Part shown: in pieces, positions 20,293-20,391 of the stretch
Layout: the number at the start of each line of letters is the position of its first letter
Numbering within the stretch: the stretch's first letter is position 1
Assembly: GCA_964655245.1 (NCBI GenBank)
Contig: CAZZLQ010000044.1
Span: 1-20,391, forward strand
Length of the DNA: 20,391 nt
Direction of reading: 5' to 3'
Origin: JBEIHI01 sp964655245
GTDB taxonomy: Bacteria; Bdellovibrionota; UBA2394
Position numbers and translations under genes: made by a program
The notes under the pieces: generated by a model
What the model saw: the letters and a program-made list of their open reading frames with translations, nothing else
Databases searched by the model: none
Told to the model about the DNA's origin: nothing

Positions 20293-20391
20293 TTGGTTTT
20301 TTGATTCTCAGTTTGATTTCCTCTGTGGAACCCCTCTCTTATGGAGAGGTTTATCGAGTCGACACCAATCGGCGCGACCTTCCCCTGTTTC
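20289..20391 (+). CDS. Start of an exported or membrane protein, cut by the window end
   Basis: An ATG overlaps the methyltransferase-like stop as ATGA and stays open for 34 codons to the window end. The first residues, MIGFLILSLISSVEPLSYGE, look like a short signal peptide with likely cleavage near residue 18, followed by VYRVDTNRRDLPLF. No lipobox cysteine is present in the visible part. Coupling by the same 4-base overlap used elsewhere in this unit supports it as a real gene. Function cannot be told from this fragment. Confidence 0.55.
   Translation, partial: MIGFLILSLISSVEPLSYGEVYRVDTNRRDLPLF

Overview
The window reads as a chromosomal segment of a Gram-negative bacterium with GC content near one half and very compact, operon-rich gene order. 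The mix (MoxR with von Willebrand factor A membrane proteins, PilZ, many tetratricopeptide proteins, a DUF4900-like remnant, def-fmt-rpe) fits the Bdellovibrionota or another former deltaproteobacterial lineage. That placement is an inference from gene content, not from a phylogenetic marker. I see no rRNA, tRNA, CRISPR array, insertion sequence or prophage gene.

Layout. (1) 1-1876: htpX on the plus strand, a small uncharacterised minus-strand gene, and a decayed, frameshifted plus-strand gene. (2) 1877-5361, minus strand: a five-gene unit read PilZ protein, hutI, HAD phosphatase, TPR protein, DUF805 membrane protein, joined by short gaps or overlaps. (3) 5362-5658: a 297-base spacer with a hairpin just ahead of the PilZ gene. 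(4) 5659-17303, minus strand: an 11.6-kb unit read TPR protein, rhomboid protease, DUF4175-like coiled-coil protein, metallopeptidase-TPR lipid/secreted-type protein, MoxR ATPase, DUF58 protein, BatA-like/DUF4159 protein, VWA/GATase-like protein. After the first gene every junction is an overlap or a gap of at most 4 bases. (5) 17304-17395: a divergent promoter region centred on a 10-base palindrome. (6) 17396-20391, plus strand: def, fmt, rpe, a methyltransferase-like gene and the start of a further gene, again coupled by overlaps.

How the genes may work together. The large minus-strand unit is the most interesting part. Its core (MoxR, DUF58, BatA/DUF4159, VWA/GATase, DUF4175-like) resembles conserved MoxR-VWA loci of proteobacteria, thought to act as a chaperone or assembly machine at the inner membrane. 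Here the same transcript also seems to encode a rhomboid protease, a periplasmic gluzincin-type metallopeptidase and two TPR-containing proteins. This suggests an envelope quality-control or maturation system that joins an ATPase, adaptors and two proteases. The plus-strand unit is housekeeping: formyl-methionine addition and removal on proteins (fmt, def) and the pentose phosphate pathway (rpe). The PilZ-hutI unit combines a likely cyclic-di-GMP receptor with a histidine-degradation enzyme and a phosphatase.
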